DNA of 64,000 bases from Streptomyces sp. TRM68416 (GTDB lineage Bacteria > Actinomycetota > Actinomycetes > Streptomycetales > Streptomycetaceae). Below the pieces are notes generated by a model that ran no database searches, was not told the origin of the DNA, and saw only the letters and a list, made by a program, of their open reading frames with translations. This document shows, in pieces, positions 15,424 through 22,994 of this stretch. Every line of letters begins with the position of its first letter. Within the stretch, counting starts at the first letter, position 1. The stretch covers positions 62,001-126,000 of the forward strand of contig NZ_JACVWU010000011.1 in the NCBI RefSeq assembly GCF_014596915.1. Direction: 5' to 3'. Position numbers and translations under genes: made by a program.

Positions 15424-16337
15424 GCGCTCTCCTTCGCCTGCGTGTAGGTGGTGACGAGTTCACGGATCTTCCCGGTCACCAGCTCGGGCGCCTCGACCGG
15501 GGTCATGTGGCCGGCGCCGGGCAGTTCGGTGACGCCGAGGCAGTGCGGCAGCGCGGCGGCCAGCGAGCGGGCGTGCACCGGCGGGGTGAGCCGGTCGGCC
15601 GTCCCCACGACCACGGCCGTCGGCACCCTCAACTCCCGCACCCCGTGGTCGAGGTCGAGCAGATCCAGTACGTGCGACCAGGCGTGGCGCACCTGGCGCG
15701 GGCAGGCGTGGACGATACGGGCGCACGCCTCGACCATGTGCGGCGCCGAACCGGGGCCCATGGTCCCGTACTTGAGGATCCGCCGGGCCACCGGCGTGAC
15801 CGGGCCGAGCGGTGCCCGGGAGCCGAGGATGTGCTTGGTCAGCCAGGTGCGCAGCCGGCCGGGCCGCATCGGTACGACGGTGGACTCGGCGACCAGCCGG
15901 GAGGAGCCGGTGCTGCACAGCAGGACGGCGGCGGCGTGCTCCCGGAAGGCCGGCCGGGTGGCCGCGGCCATGACCGTCATCCCGCCCATGGAGTGACCGG
16001 CGATCACGGCCTTCTCGCCGGGCGCGAGGGCGGCTTCGAGTACGGCTTCCAGGTCGTCGGCGAGCGCGTCGGCGCTGCACGCCGGGCTCGCCGGGCTGCG
16101 TCCGTGGCCGCGCTGGTCGTAGGCGACGACCCGGTGGTCGGCGGCCAGGTCCCGGATCTGCGCCGCCCAGAACGCCGTGGAGCAGGTCCAGCCGTGGGCG
16201 AGGACGACGGCGGGGGCGCCCTCGGGGCCGTGCACCTCGACGTGCAGGCGGGCGCCGTCGGCGGAGACGGCGGTGAGCCGGCGGGCGGGGGCGGGCGGGG
16301 CGTAGGGGCCGGAGGCGACGTGCAGGAGGCGGCTCAC
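15420..16337 (-). CDS. Alpha/beta hydrolase
   Basis: The 305-residue protein has the oxyanion segment VLAHGWTCS, the nucleophile elbow GHSMGG, the acid in VVGTADRLTPP and His in GAGHMTP. GTG 16337 overlaps the stop of the monooxygenase gene by four bases, and its own stop overlaps the SDR start. In this context it probably hydrolyses the ester or lactone produced by the monooxygenase. Confidence 0.9.
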   Translation of the reverse strand: MSRLLHVASGPYAPPAPARRLTAVSADGARLHVEVHGPEGAPAVVLAHGWTCSTAFWAAQIRDLAADHRVVAYDQRGHGRSPASPACSADALADDLEAVLEAALAPGEKAVIAGHSMGGMTVMAAATRPAFREHAAAVLLCSTGSSRLVAESTVVPMRPGRLRTWLTKHILGSRAPLGPVTPVARRILKYGTMGPGSAPHMVEACARIVHACPRQVRHAWSHVLDLLDLDHGVRELRVPTAVVVGTADRLTPPVHARSLAAALPHCLGVTELPGAGHMTPVEAPELVTGKIRELVTTYTQAKESA

Positions 16338-17830
16338 GCGGTCGTCACCTCCTCCTTGACCCGGGCGCGCAGCACCTCGTACTCGGCGAGGTCGACCCGG
16401 CGGGTCGCGCGCCGGAACTCGGCGGTGGTGCCCGGCCAGACGGTGGTGTTGCGGCCGTTGGCGTCCAGGTACCAGCTGGTGCAGCCGCCGGTGTTCCACA
16501 CCGTGCGCTTCATGCGCTCCTGCACCCGGTGGTTCCAGGCCTGGACGGCCGAGGCGCGGGCGTCGAGGGCGACCCGGCCGCCGAGGACGTCCAACTGCCG
16601 TACGTAGTCGGCCAGGTAGTTCAGCTGGGACTCGATCATCAGGATCATGGAGGAGTTCCCGAGGCCGGTGTTGGGGCCGATGATCGTCATCCAGTTGGGG
16701 AATCCGGCGGCGGAGGCGCCGCGCAGGGCCGCCATGCCGTCCTTCCAGCTCTCGGCGAGGGTCTGCCCGTCCGCGCCGACGACGCGTTCGGCGATGGGCA
16801 TGTCGGTGACGTGGAAGCCGGTGCCGAAGACGATCGCGTCGACCTCGGCCTCGGTGCCGTCGGCGGCCACCACGGTCGAGCCGCGGACCTCGCTGAGGCC
16901 GCTGGCGACGACGTCGACGTTGGGCTTCGTGAGCGCCGGGTAGTACTCGCTGCTGAGCAGGATCCGCTTGCAGCCGATGCGGTAGTCGGGGGTGAGCTTG
17001 GCGCGCAGGGCCGGGTCCTTGATGGCACGGGCCATGTTCTGCTTGGCGAGCCGCTCGACCAGGCCCAGTTCGTTCGGGTGCTTGGTGAACGCCTGGACCT
17101 GCAACTCCCGGATGCCCCACAGCAGTCCGCGGCGGGCGGCGGCGGTGAAGGGCAGCTGCCGGTGCAGCCAGCGCTCCGCGCGGCTGATCGGGCGGTCCAT
17201 GCGGGGCATCACCCAGGGCGGGGTGCGCTGGAAGAGGGTGAGCCGCTCGGTGAGGGGCTGGATCGCCGGGACGATCTGGATGGCGGAGGCGCCCGTGCCG
17301 ACCATGGCGACGCGCTTGCCGCGCAGGTCGTAGTCGTGGTCCCAGCGGGCGGAGTGGAAGACCTTGCCGGGGAAGGTGTCCAGGCCCGGGATGTCCGGCA
17401 CCTTGGGGTCGGACAGCGGGCCGGTGGCGGAGACCACGAGGTCGGCCGAGAGGTTCCCGCCGGTGGTCTCGATGTCCCAGCGCAGCCGCTCGGCGTTCCA
17501 GGCCATCCGCTTGACCTCGGAGTTCAGCCGGAGGTGCGGGCGCAGCCGGAAGACGTCCGCGACGTGCTCCAGGTAGGCGCGGATGTGCTCCTGGCCGGAG
17601 AAGGTGCGCGGCCAGTCGGGGTTGGGGGCGAAGGAGAAGGAGTACAGGTGGGACGGTACGTCGCAGGCGCAGCCGGGGTAGCTGTTGTCGCGCCAGGTGC
17701 CGCCGACGCTGTCCGCCCGTTCCAGGATCACGAAGTCGGTGACGCCCTCGCGCCGCAGCCGGACCGCGGCTCCGAGGCCGCCGAACCCGGACCCCACCAC
17801 CGCCACTCGTACATGCTCGTGCTCGGTCAT
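16334..17830 (-). CDS. Baeyer-Villiger flavin monooxygenase
   Basis: This 498-residue enzyme has an FAD site near the N-terminus (VVGSGFGGLGAAV), the Baeyer-Villiger fingerprint FPGKVFHSARWDHD and an NADPH site MVGTGASAIQ. It should insert oxygen next to a ketone carbonyl to give an ester. I chose ATG 17830 (MTEHEHVRVAV) because the FAD motif follows at once. It leads an operon with a hydrolase and an SDR, and is divergent from a MerR regulator. Confidence 0.92.
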   Translation of the reverse strand: MTEHEHVRVAVVGSGFGGLGAAVRLRREGVTDFVILERADSVGGTWRDNSYPGCACDVPSHLYSFSFAPNPDWPRTFSGQEHIRAYLEHVADVFRLRPHLRLNSEVKRMAWNAERLRWDIETTGGNLSADLVVSATGPLSDPKVPDIPGLDTFPGKVFHSARWDHDYDLRGKRVAMVGTGASAIQIVPAIQPLTERLTLFQRTPPWVMPRMDRPISRAERWLHRQLPFTAAARRGLLWGIRELQVQAFTKHPNELGLVERLAKQNMARAIKDPALRAKLTPDYRIGCKRILLSSEYYPALTKPNVDVVASGLSEVRGSTVVAADGTEAEVDAIVFGTGFHVTDMPIAERVVGADGQTLAESWKDGMAALRGASAAGFPNWMTIIGPNTGLGNSSMILMIESQLNYLADYVRQLDVLGGRVALDARASAVQAWNHRVQERMKRTVWNTGGCTSWYLDANGRNTTVWPGTTAEFRRATRRVDLAEYEVLRARVKEEVTTA

Positions 17831-17860
17831 CCCGACGCCCTCCACAGACCCGACGACTCT

Positions 17861-17876
17861 GCCAGTGAATACTGGC
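17861..17876. promoter_or_regulatory. Inverted repeat in the monooxygenase/MerR spacer
   Basis: GCCAGT and ACTGGC form a perfect 6-bp dyad around GAAT, 31-46 bp upstream of the monooxygenase start and within the 132-bp divergent spacer. It is a candidate operator for the adjacent MerR-type regulator. Confidence 0.45.
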
Positions 17877-17962
17877 GCAATGGGGAGGGTAGAGCAGCTC
17901 CGTACTCATGGGTAGGGGGCGGGGCCAGGAAAGTTACCGGGGGTACGACATAGGCTGCGGGC

Positions 17963-18604
17963 GTGACGGAGAAGCGCGAATACCGCATGGCGGACCTGGC
18001 CAGGGAGGCCGGCATCACGGTGCGCACCCTGCGCTTCTACCGCGAACGCGGGCTCATCGCGCCGCCGCGCCGCGAGGGCCGTATCGCCTGGTACGACGAC
18101 CACCACCTGGCCCGGCTGCGCACGATCGCGGCGCTGCTGGAGCGCGGCCACACCCTCAGCGGCATCGCGGAGCTGGCGGAGGCCCTCGACCACGGCCGGG
18201 ACGTCGCCGACCTGCTCGGCGTCGCCCCCACCGAGGAGGAGCCGGTCCGGCTGACCCCCGAGGAACTCGCCGCCCGCTTCGAGGGCCAGGTCACCGCCGA
18301 GAACCTCGCCGCCGCCCTCGACCTCGGGTACCTCGGCACCGACGGCGACGAGATCGTCCACGTCAGCCGCCGCCTGCTGGACGTCTCGGCCGCCCTGGTC
18401 CGCGAGGGCATCCCGCTCGCGGACGTCCTGGCCGCCGGCAAGCGCGTGCGGGAACACGTGGACGCCCTCGCCGAACTCTTCGCCGACGTGGTCCTGCGCC
18501 ACGCGCCGGAGGAGGACCTCCACCGCCTGCGTCCGCTGGCCCGGAGCGTGGTCGACGCGGAGTTGTCGCTGGCGCTGGACCGCAGGCTGCGGAAGCCGTC
18601 CTGA
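17963..18604 (+). CDS. MerR-family transcriptional regulator
   Basis: The 213-residue protein begins with a MerR winged helix (YRMADLAREAGITVRTLRFY, then RERGLIAPPRREGRIAWYDD). The long C-terminal half lacks the metal-binding Cys residues of metal sensors, so the ligand is probably organic. It is divergent from the monooxygenase-hydrolase-SDR operon and likely controls it. Confidence 0.9.
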   Translation: MTEKREYRMADLAREAGITVRTLRFYRERGLIAPPRREGRIAWYDDHHLARLRTIAALLERGHTLSGIAELAEALDHGRDVADLLGVAPTEEEPVRLTPEELAARFEGQVTAENLAAALDLGYLGTDGDEIVHVSRRLLDVSAALVREGIPLADVLAAGKRVREHVDALAELFADVVLRHAPEEDLHRLRPLARSVVDAELSLALDRRLRKPS

Positions 18605-18640
18605 GCGCTCCGCCGGAAGGGCCGCGTGGTGCCGTCGTTC

Positions 18641-18721
18641 GGCTGCGGCGCCGTTGTGGCCGGTCGCGCCCACGCGGCGGTAGCCGCATGTCGAATACAG
18701 CCCCGCGCCCCTTGAGGGCGC
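18641..18721. repeat. Structured extragenic element between convergent genes
   Basis: A bulged hairpin runs from GGCT (18641) through GTGG / CCAC to AGCC (18685). A second hairpin pairs GCGCCC (18705-18710) with GGGCGC (18716-18721) around CTTGA. It lies between the convergent MerR and tricorn genes, so it may terminate both. The wording of the sequence resembles a repeat I recall from Streptomyces intergenic regions, but this could not be checked. Confidence 0.5.
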
Positions 18722-18741
18722 TGCCGGAGAGCCCTCTTCCT

Positions 18742-21700
18742 TCAGGAGCGCGGCGGCAGCTTCGGCCGTGACCGGTCCGGTACGTGCGCGTACCCCGGCG
18801 GGGTCGCCGGCGGGTTGGTCTCCAGCAGGTCCAGGGCCAGCCGCACCGCGTCGTCGAGCTGGGCGTGGCGGCCCTCCGCCCAGTCCAGCGGGGTGCGCAG
18901 GGCCTCCAGGTCGGGGGTGACGCCCTTGTTCTCGATCGACCAGCCGTACGCGTCGAACCAGGCCGCGTTCATCGGCACCGTGATCACCGTGCCGTCGCCC
19001 AGCGAGTGACGGCCGGTCATGCCGACCACGCCGCCCCAGGTGCGCTGCCCGACCACCGGGCCGAGCTTCAGCAGCTTGAACGCCGCGGTGATCATGTCGC
19101 CGTCGGAGGAGGTCGCCTCGTCCGCGAGGGCGACCACCGGACCCCGCGGCGCGCTGGAGGCGTACGACACCGGCTGGGCGTCGCGGGTGAGGTCCCAGCC
19201 GAGGATCGTGCGCGACAGCTTCTCCACCACCAGCTCGCTGATGTGGCCGCCCGCGTTGCCCCGCACGTCGACGATGAGGGCCGGCCGGGAGACCTCCATG
19301 CGCAGATCCCGGTTGAACTGGGCCCAGCCCGAGCCGCCCATGTCGGGGATGTGCAGATAGCCGCACCGGCCCCCGCTCAACTCCCGTACCACCTCACGGC
19401 GTTTGGCCACCCAGTCCTGGTAGCGCAGGGGGCGTTCGTCGATGAGGGGGACGACCGCGACCCTCCGGGCGCGTCCCTCCCCCTCCGCCGGGGTGAAGGT
19501 CAGCTCCACCGTCGTACCGCCCGCTCCCGCCAGCAGCGGGTACGGCCCCGTCACCGGGTCCACCGGGCGGCCGTCGACGTGGGTGAGCACCGCGCCCTCG
19601 CGGATGCCCGTACCGGCCAGCGGGGAACGGGCCTTGGAGTCGGAGGAGTCGCCGGGCAGGATCCGCTTGACCGTCCAACCGGCCTCGCGGCGCACGAAGT
19701 TGGCGCCGAGCAGGCCCTGGCGGCGCTGGTAGTGCGGCGGGCCCTCGTCGCGGCGGGCGGGGGAGACGTAGGCGTGGGAGGTGCCCAGCTCGCCGAGGAC
19801 CTCGCGCAGCAGATCCGCGAACTCGTCCGGGGACGCCACGCGTTCGACCAGCGGGCGGTACTGCGCCAGCACCGCGTCCCAGTCGATGCCGCACATCCCC
19901 GGGTCCCAGAAGTAGGCGCGGATGAGCCGGCCCGCCTCCTCGTACGCCTGGCGCCACTCGGCGGCCGGATCGACCTCGTGCAGGATGCGGCGGGCGTCGA
20001 TCCACACCGTGGAGTCGCTGTCGCCGAGTTCGTTCGCGGGCACCGCCCGCAGCTCGCCCTCGTCCACCACGACCAGCCGGCTGCCGTCGCCGCTGACCGC
20101 GAACCAGTCGAGGTGGTCCACGAGTTCGGACTTCTTCGCCTTGCTGATGTGGAAGTGTTCGAGGGTCGGCCGGCCGCTGGTGTCGTCCGGGTTGGCGAAC
20201 GTCTCGCCCAGCGCGCCCGAGATCGGCCAGCGCAGCCAGACCAGACCGCCGCCCGCGACCGGGTACAGCGCCGAGTACTTGGAGGCGGCGACCGGGAACG
20301 GCGTCACCCGGCTCTCCAGCCCCTCGACCTCCACGGTCACCGCCCCGCCGTCGCCGCTCCCGTCCTCCGCCGGGTCCAGTCCGCCGGCGGCCGGGCGGCC
20401 CTCCGGGTTCAGCGCGAAGGGGGAGGGCGTGGCCGAGGAGAGTGGGACCAGATAGGGGCGGCAGCCGAGCGGGAAGGACAGGTCGCCGGTGTGGACGTCG
20501 TAGACCGGGTCGAAGCCGCGCCAGGAGAGGAACGCCAGGTAGCGGCCGTCGCTGGTGAAGACCGGGTTCTCGTCCTCGAAGCGGCCGTTGGTGACGTCGA
20601 CGACGTAACGGTCCTTGATCCTGGCCATCTTGATCTGGCGCAGCGAGCGGCCGATGCCCGGGTGGGACCAGGTCAGCCAGGCGCCGTCGGGGGAGAAGGC
20701 CAGGTCGCGGACGGGGCCGTTGATCGACCGGATCAGCTCCGTGACCTCGCCGTTGGAGTCCTCGGTGGCGTCGCCGTCGGACTCCTCGGTCCCCGCGGCG
20801 GCAGCCGCGTCGTCGGACACCGTGATGAGGAGCAGCCGTCCGTCGTGGGAGGCGAGGGCGAGGCGTTCGCCCCGCGGGTCGGCGACCAGCTCCAGCACCC
20901 GGCCCAGCTCGCCCGAGGCCAGCCTGCGCGGCGCGCGGTCGCCGGTGGCCCGGGGCAGGGAGGCGATCTCGACGGCGTCCTCGCCCTCGGCGTCGGTGAC
21001 GTAGGCGATCCGCCCGGTCGCGCCGAGCATCTCCGGGAGCCGCACCCGTACCCCCGGGGTGTCGGTGAGGGTGCGGGCCGGGCCGTCGCGGTGGGTGAGC
21101 CAGTACAGGCTGCCGCGCACCACGACGGCGCTCGCCCGGCCCGTCTCGTCCACGGAGATGCCGTCGAGGTGCTGGGCGGCGGGCACCTGGTAGCGGCGCC
21201 GGCCCGCGCGCGGGCTGCTCAGCCGCACCTCCAGCCTGCGCGGTTCGGCGTCGAGGCCGTCGACGATCCACAGGTCGCCCGCGCACTGGTAGACCACCCG
21301 GGTGCCGTCGCTGGAGGCGTGCCGGGCGTAGAAGGCGTCGTGGTCGGTGTGCCGGCGCAGGTCGGAGCCGTCGTGGGCGCAGGAGTAGAGGTTGCCGATG
21401 CCCTCGTGGTCGGAGAGGAAGGCGATCCGGTCGCCGACGAACATGGGGGAGTGGAGGTGGCCCTCCAGGTCGGCGAGCAGCCGCTGCCCGTGCAGCCACA
21501 GGCGGCCCGTGGCGCCGCCCCGGTAGCGCTTCCAGGCGGCCGGCTCGTGCGGTGGGGTGCCCGTCAGCAGCAGGGTCTGACGGCCGGCGACCTGGATGTC
21601 GGAGACCGGCCCCCAGGGCAGCTTGCGGCCCGGGGAGCCGTCGGGGGTGACCTTGTACGCCCAGGTGAAGTACGAGAAGGGCTCGCCGTGGGAGGTGACG

Positions 21701-22002
21701 GCGAGGATGTCGCCCTCCTCCGTCCAGCCGGTGACCTGGGTGTCGGCGCTGCCCCAGTGGGTGAGCCGGCGCCCCGGCCCGCCGTCCACCGGGACCAGAT
21801 GGATCTCGGGGGCGAGGCTGCGCCAGCTCGTGTACGCGATGTGGCGGCCGTCGGGCGAGAAGCGCGGGTGGCCGGCCTTGGTGCGGTCGACGGTGAGCCG
21901 CCGGGCGCGGTCCGGCTCGCTCAGGGGGGCCAGCCAGAGGTCGTCCTCGGCCACGAAGCACAGCAGGTCACCGTTGATGTGGGGCAGGCGCAGATAGCTC
22001 AC
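18742..22002 (-). CDS. Tricorn protease homologue (S41 family)
   Basis: The product has about 1,086 residues, close to the length of archaeal tricorn. The N-terminal two thirds form two beta-propellers (repeats such as HPRFSPDGRHIAYTSWRS and FTSDGRYLAFLSWRG). A helical bundle, PDZ domain and S41 core follow. Catalytic residues match: Ser-His in GTSHAYV, the nucleophile Ser in DEATSSDGDMI, and Glu in WSIENKG. It degrades peptides left by larger proteases, in the cytosol. I prefer GTG 22002 (VSYLRLPHINGD), where homology begins; the ribosome site is poorly spaced. It is divergent from a TetR gene. Confidence 0.93.
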   Translation of the reverse strand: MSYLRLPHINGDLLCFVAEDDLWLAPLSEPDRARRLTVDRTKAGHPRFSPDGRHIAYTSWRSLAPEIHLVPVDGGPGRRLTHWGSADTQVTGWTEEGDILAVTSHGEPFSYFTWAYKVTPDGSPGRKLPWGPVSDIQVAGRQTLLLTGTPPHEPAAWKRYRGGATGRLWLHGQRLLADLEGHLHSPMFVGDRIAFLSDHEGIGNLYSCAHDGSDLRRHTDHDAFYARHASSDGTRVVYQCAGDLWIVDGLDAEPRRLEVRLSSPRAGRRRYQVPAAQHLDGISVDETGRASAVVVRGSLYWLTHRDGPARTLTDTPGVRVRLPEMLGATGRIAYVTDAEGEDAVEIASLPRATGDRAPRRLASGELGRVLELVADPRGERLALASHDGRLLLITVSDDAAAAAGTEESDGDATEDSNGEVTELIRSINGPVRDLAFSPDGAWLTWSHPGIGRSLRQIKMARIKDRYVVDVTNGRFEDENPVFTSDGRYLAFLSWRGFDPVYDVHTGDLSFPLGCRPYLVPLSSATPSPFALNPEGRPAAGGLDPAEDGSGDGGAVTVEVEGLESRVTPFPVAASKYSALYPVAGGGLVWLRWPISGALGETFANPDDTSGRPTLEHFHISKAKKSELVDHLDWFAVSGDGSRLVVVDEGELRAVPANELGDSDSTVWIDARRILHEVDPAAEWRQAYEEAGRLIRAYFWDPGMCGIDWDAVLAQYRPLVERVASPDEFADLLREVLGELGTSHAYVSPARRDEGPPHYQRRQGLLGANFVRREAGWTVKRILPGDSSDSKARSPLAGTGIREGAVLTHVDGRPVDPVTGPYPLLAGAGGTTVELTFTPAEGEGRARRVAVVPLIDERPLRYQDWVAKRREVVRELSGGRCGYLHIPDMGGSGWAQFNRDLRMEVSRPALIVDVRGNAGGHISELVVEKLSRTILGWDLTRDAQPVSYASSAPRGPVVALADEATSSDGDMITAAFKLLKLGPVVGQRTWGGVVGMTGRHSLGDGTVITVPMNAAWFDAYGWSIENKGVTPDLEALRTPLDWAEGRHAQLDDAVRLALDLLETNPPATPPGYAHVPDRSRPKLPPRS

Positions 22003-22062
22003 CTCCCCATGCTTTTCCGGGGGATGGGCCCCAGCAACTCGTGTCGTGACCCAGAACACGTA

Positions 22063-22115
22063 CGAAACCGTTTCGTTTCGCTTGGGTTCTGCGTTACATT
22101 CGTTCCGTACGAAAC
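22063..22115. promoter_or_regulatory. GAAAC/GTTTC palindromes, likely TetR operator
   Basis: CGAAACCGTTTCG (22063-22075) is a perfect dyad and GTTCCGTACGAAAC (22102-22115) a near-perfect one. Further GTTTCG half sites occur at 22075-22080 and GTTTCA near 22132. They lie between the divergent tricorn and TetR genes, so the TetR protein probably represses its own gene and perhaps tricorn. Confidence 0.6.
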
Positions 22116-22186
22116 AGTGTCGCTCGCGTTCGTTTCATGGTGTTCGCGGTCGTTTCCGCACGGAGGACGGGAAAGGGAGTGGCTCC

Positions 22187-22792
22187 ATGGCCGAGGTGGC
22201 AACAGCGCGCCGCAGCCGGATCACACCCGAGCGCGAGGCCGAGCTCTACGAGGCCGTCCTCGCCCTGCTCCGTGAAGTCGGCTACGACGCCCTGACCATG
22301 GACGCGGTCGCCGCGCGCACCAAGTCCAGCAAGGCCACGCTCTACCGCCAGTGGGGCGGCAAGGCCGAACTGGTGGCGAAGGCCGTACGGCACACCAAGC
22401 CGGGCGGCATCGGCCTCGGCGACATCGACACCGGGTCGCTCAAGGGCGACCTGCACGCCCTCACCCGGCGCTCGGACGACTGCGACATGGAGCAGAACTC
22501 CGCGCTGATGCGAGGGCTCGCCATGGCCGTGCACGGCAACCCGGACCTCCTGCGGGCGTTCCGGGAGCATCTCGTCGAGCCGGAGATGACGGCGTTCCGT
22601 CGCGTGGTGCAACGGGCGGTCGACCGGGGCGAGGTCCGTGCGGACAACCCCGCGATCGACTACATGATGCACATGATGCTCGGCGCGTTCGCCGCCCGCA
22701 CGATGATCGACGAGCTGCCGCCGACGCAGGCCTTCCTCATCTCGTACATCGACGCCGTGGTCCTCCCCGCCCTCGGCGTTCCGACCGACTGA
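22187..22792 (+). CDS. TetR-family transcriptional regulator
   Basis: The 201-residue protein has an N-terminal TetR helix-turn-helix (LLREVGYDALTMDAVAAR, then TKSSKATLYRQWGGKAELV) and a C-terminal ligand domain of the TetR_C_11-like kind. ATG 22187 was chosen, with GAAAGGGA 9 bases upstream; a longer frame from 22046 crosses the palindromic operator region and is unlikely. It precedes an MMPL exporter, a common pairing in which TetR represses the pump. Confidence 0.9.
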   Translation: MAEVATARRSRITPEREAELYEAVLALLREVGYDALTMDAVAARTKSSKATLYRQWGGKAELVAKAVRHTKPGGIGLGDIDTGSLKGDLHALTRRSDDCDMEQNSALMRGLAMAVHGNPDLLRAFREHLVEPEMTAFRRVVQRAVDRGEVRADNPAIDYMMHMMLGAFAARTMIDELPPTQAFLISYIDAVVLPALGVPTD

Positions 22793-22824
22793 ACCGTCAC
22801 TGGGGGCCTGAGAGGTCCCCGGCG

Positions 22825-22904
22825 GATCCGAGAAGTCCCCAGCGGATCCGAGGAGTCCTCAGCGGATCCGAAAGGTCCCCAGCGGATCCGAGAAGTCCCC
22901 AGCA
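22825..22904. repeat. Four 20-bp tandem repeats between TetR and MMPL genes
   Basis: Four consecutive 20-bp units start at 22825, 22845, 22865 and 22885; the first is GATCCGAGAAGTCCCCAGCG and others differ by one to three bases. A degenerate fifth unit precedes them. They lie 32 bp after the TetR stop and 90 bp before the MMPL start. Confidence 0.92.
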
Positions 22905-22994
22905 AGCCCATTCCACCTGACGTCACCGCTCACGTCGCCGGGCTGATCACCCCTGCCCAGAACACCCCATCGACATGACCGGGAGTACGCCTCC

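Noticed and set aside
18784..22275. Long + strand frame of 1,163 codons antisense to tricorn
   Set aside because: It has no domain and mirrors the codon bias of the opposite gene, which has clear catalytic motifs.
22807..22904. Short repeats considered as a CRISPR array
   Set aside because: Units are directly adjacent with no unique spacers, and no cas genes are present.
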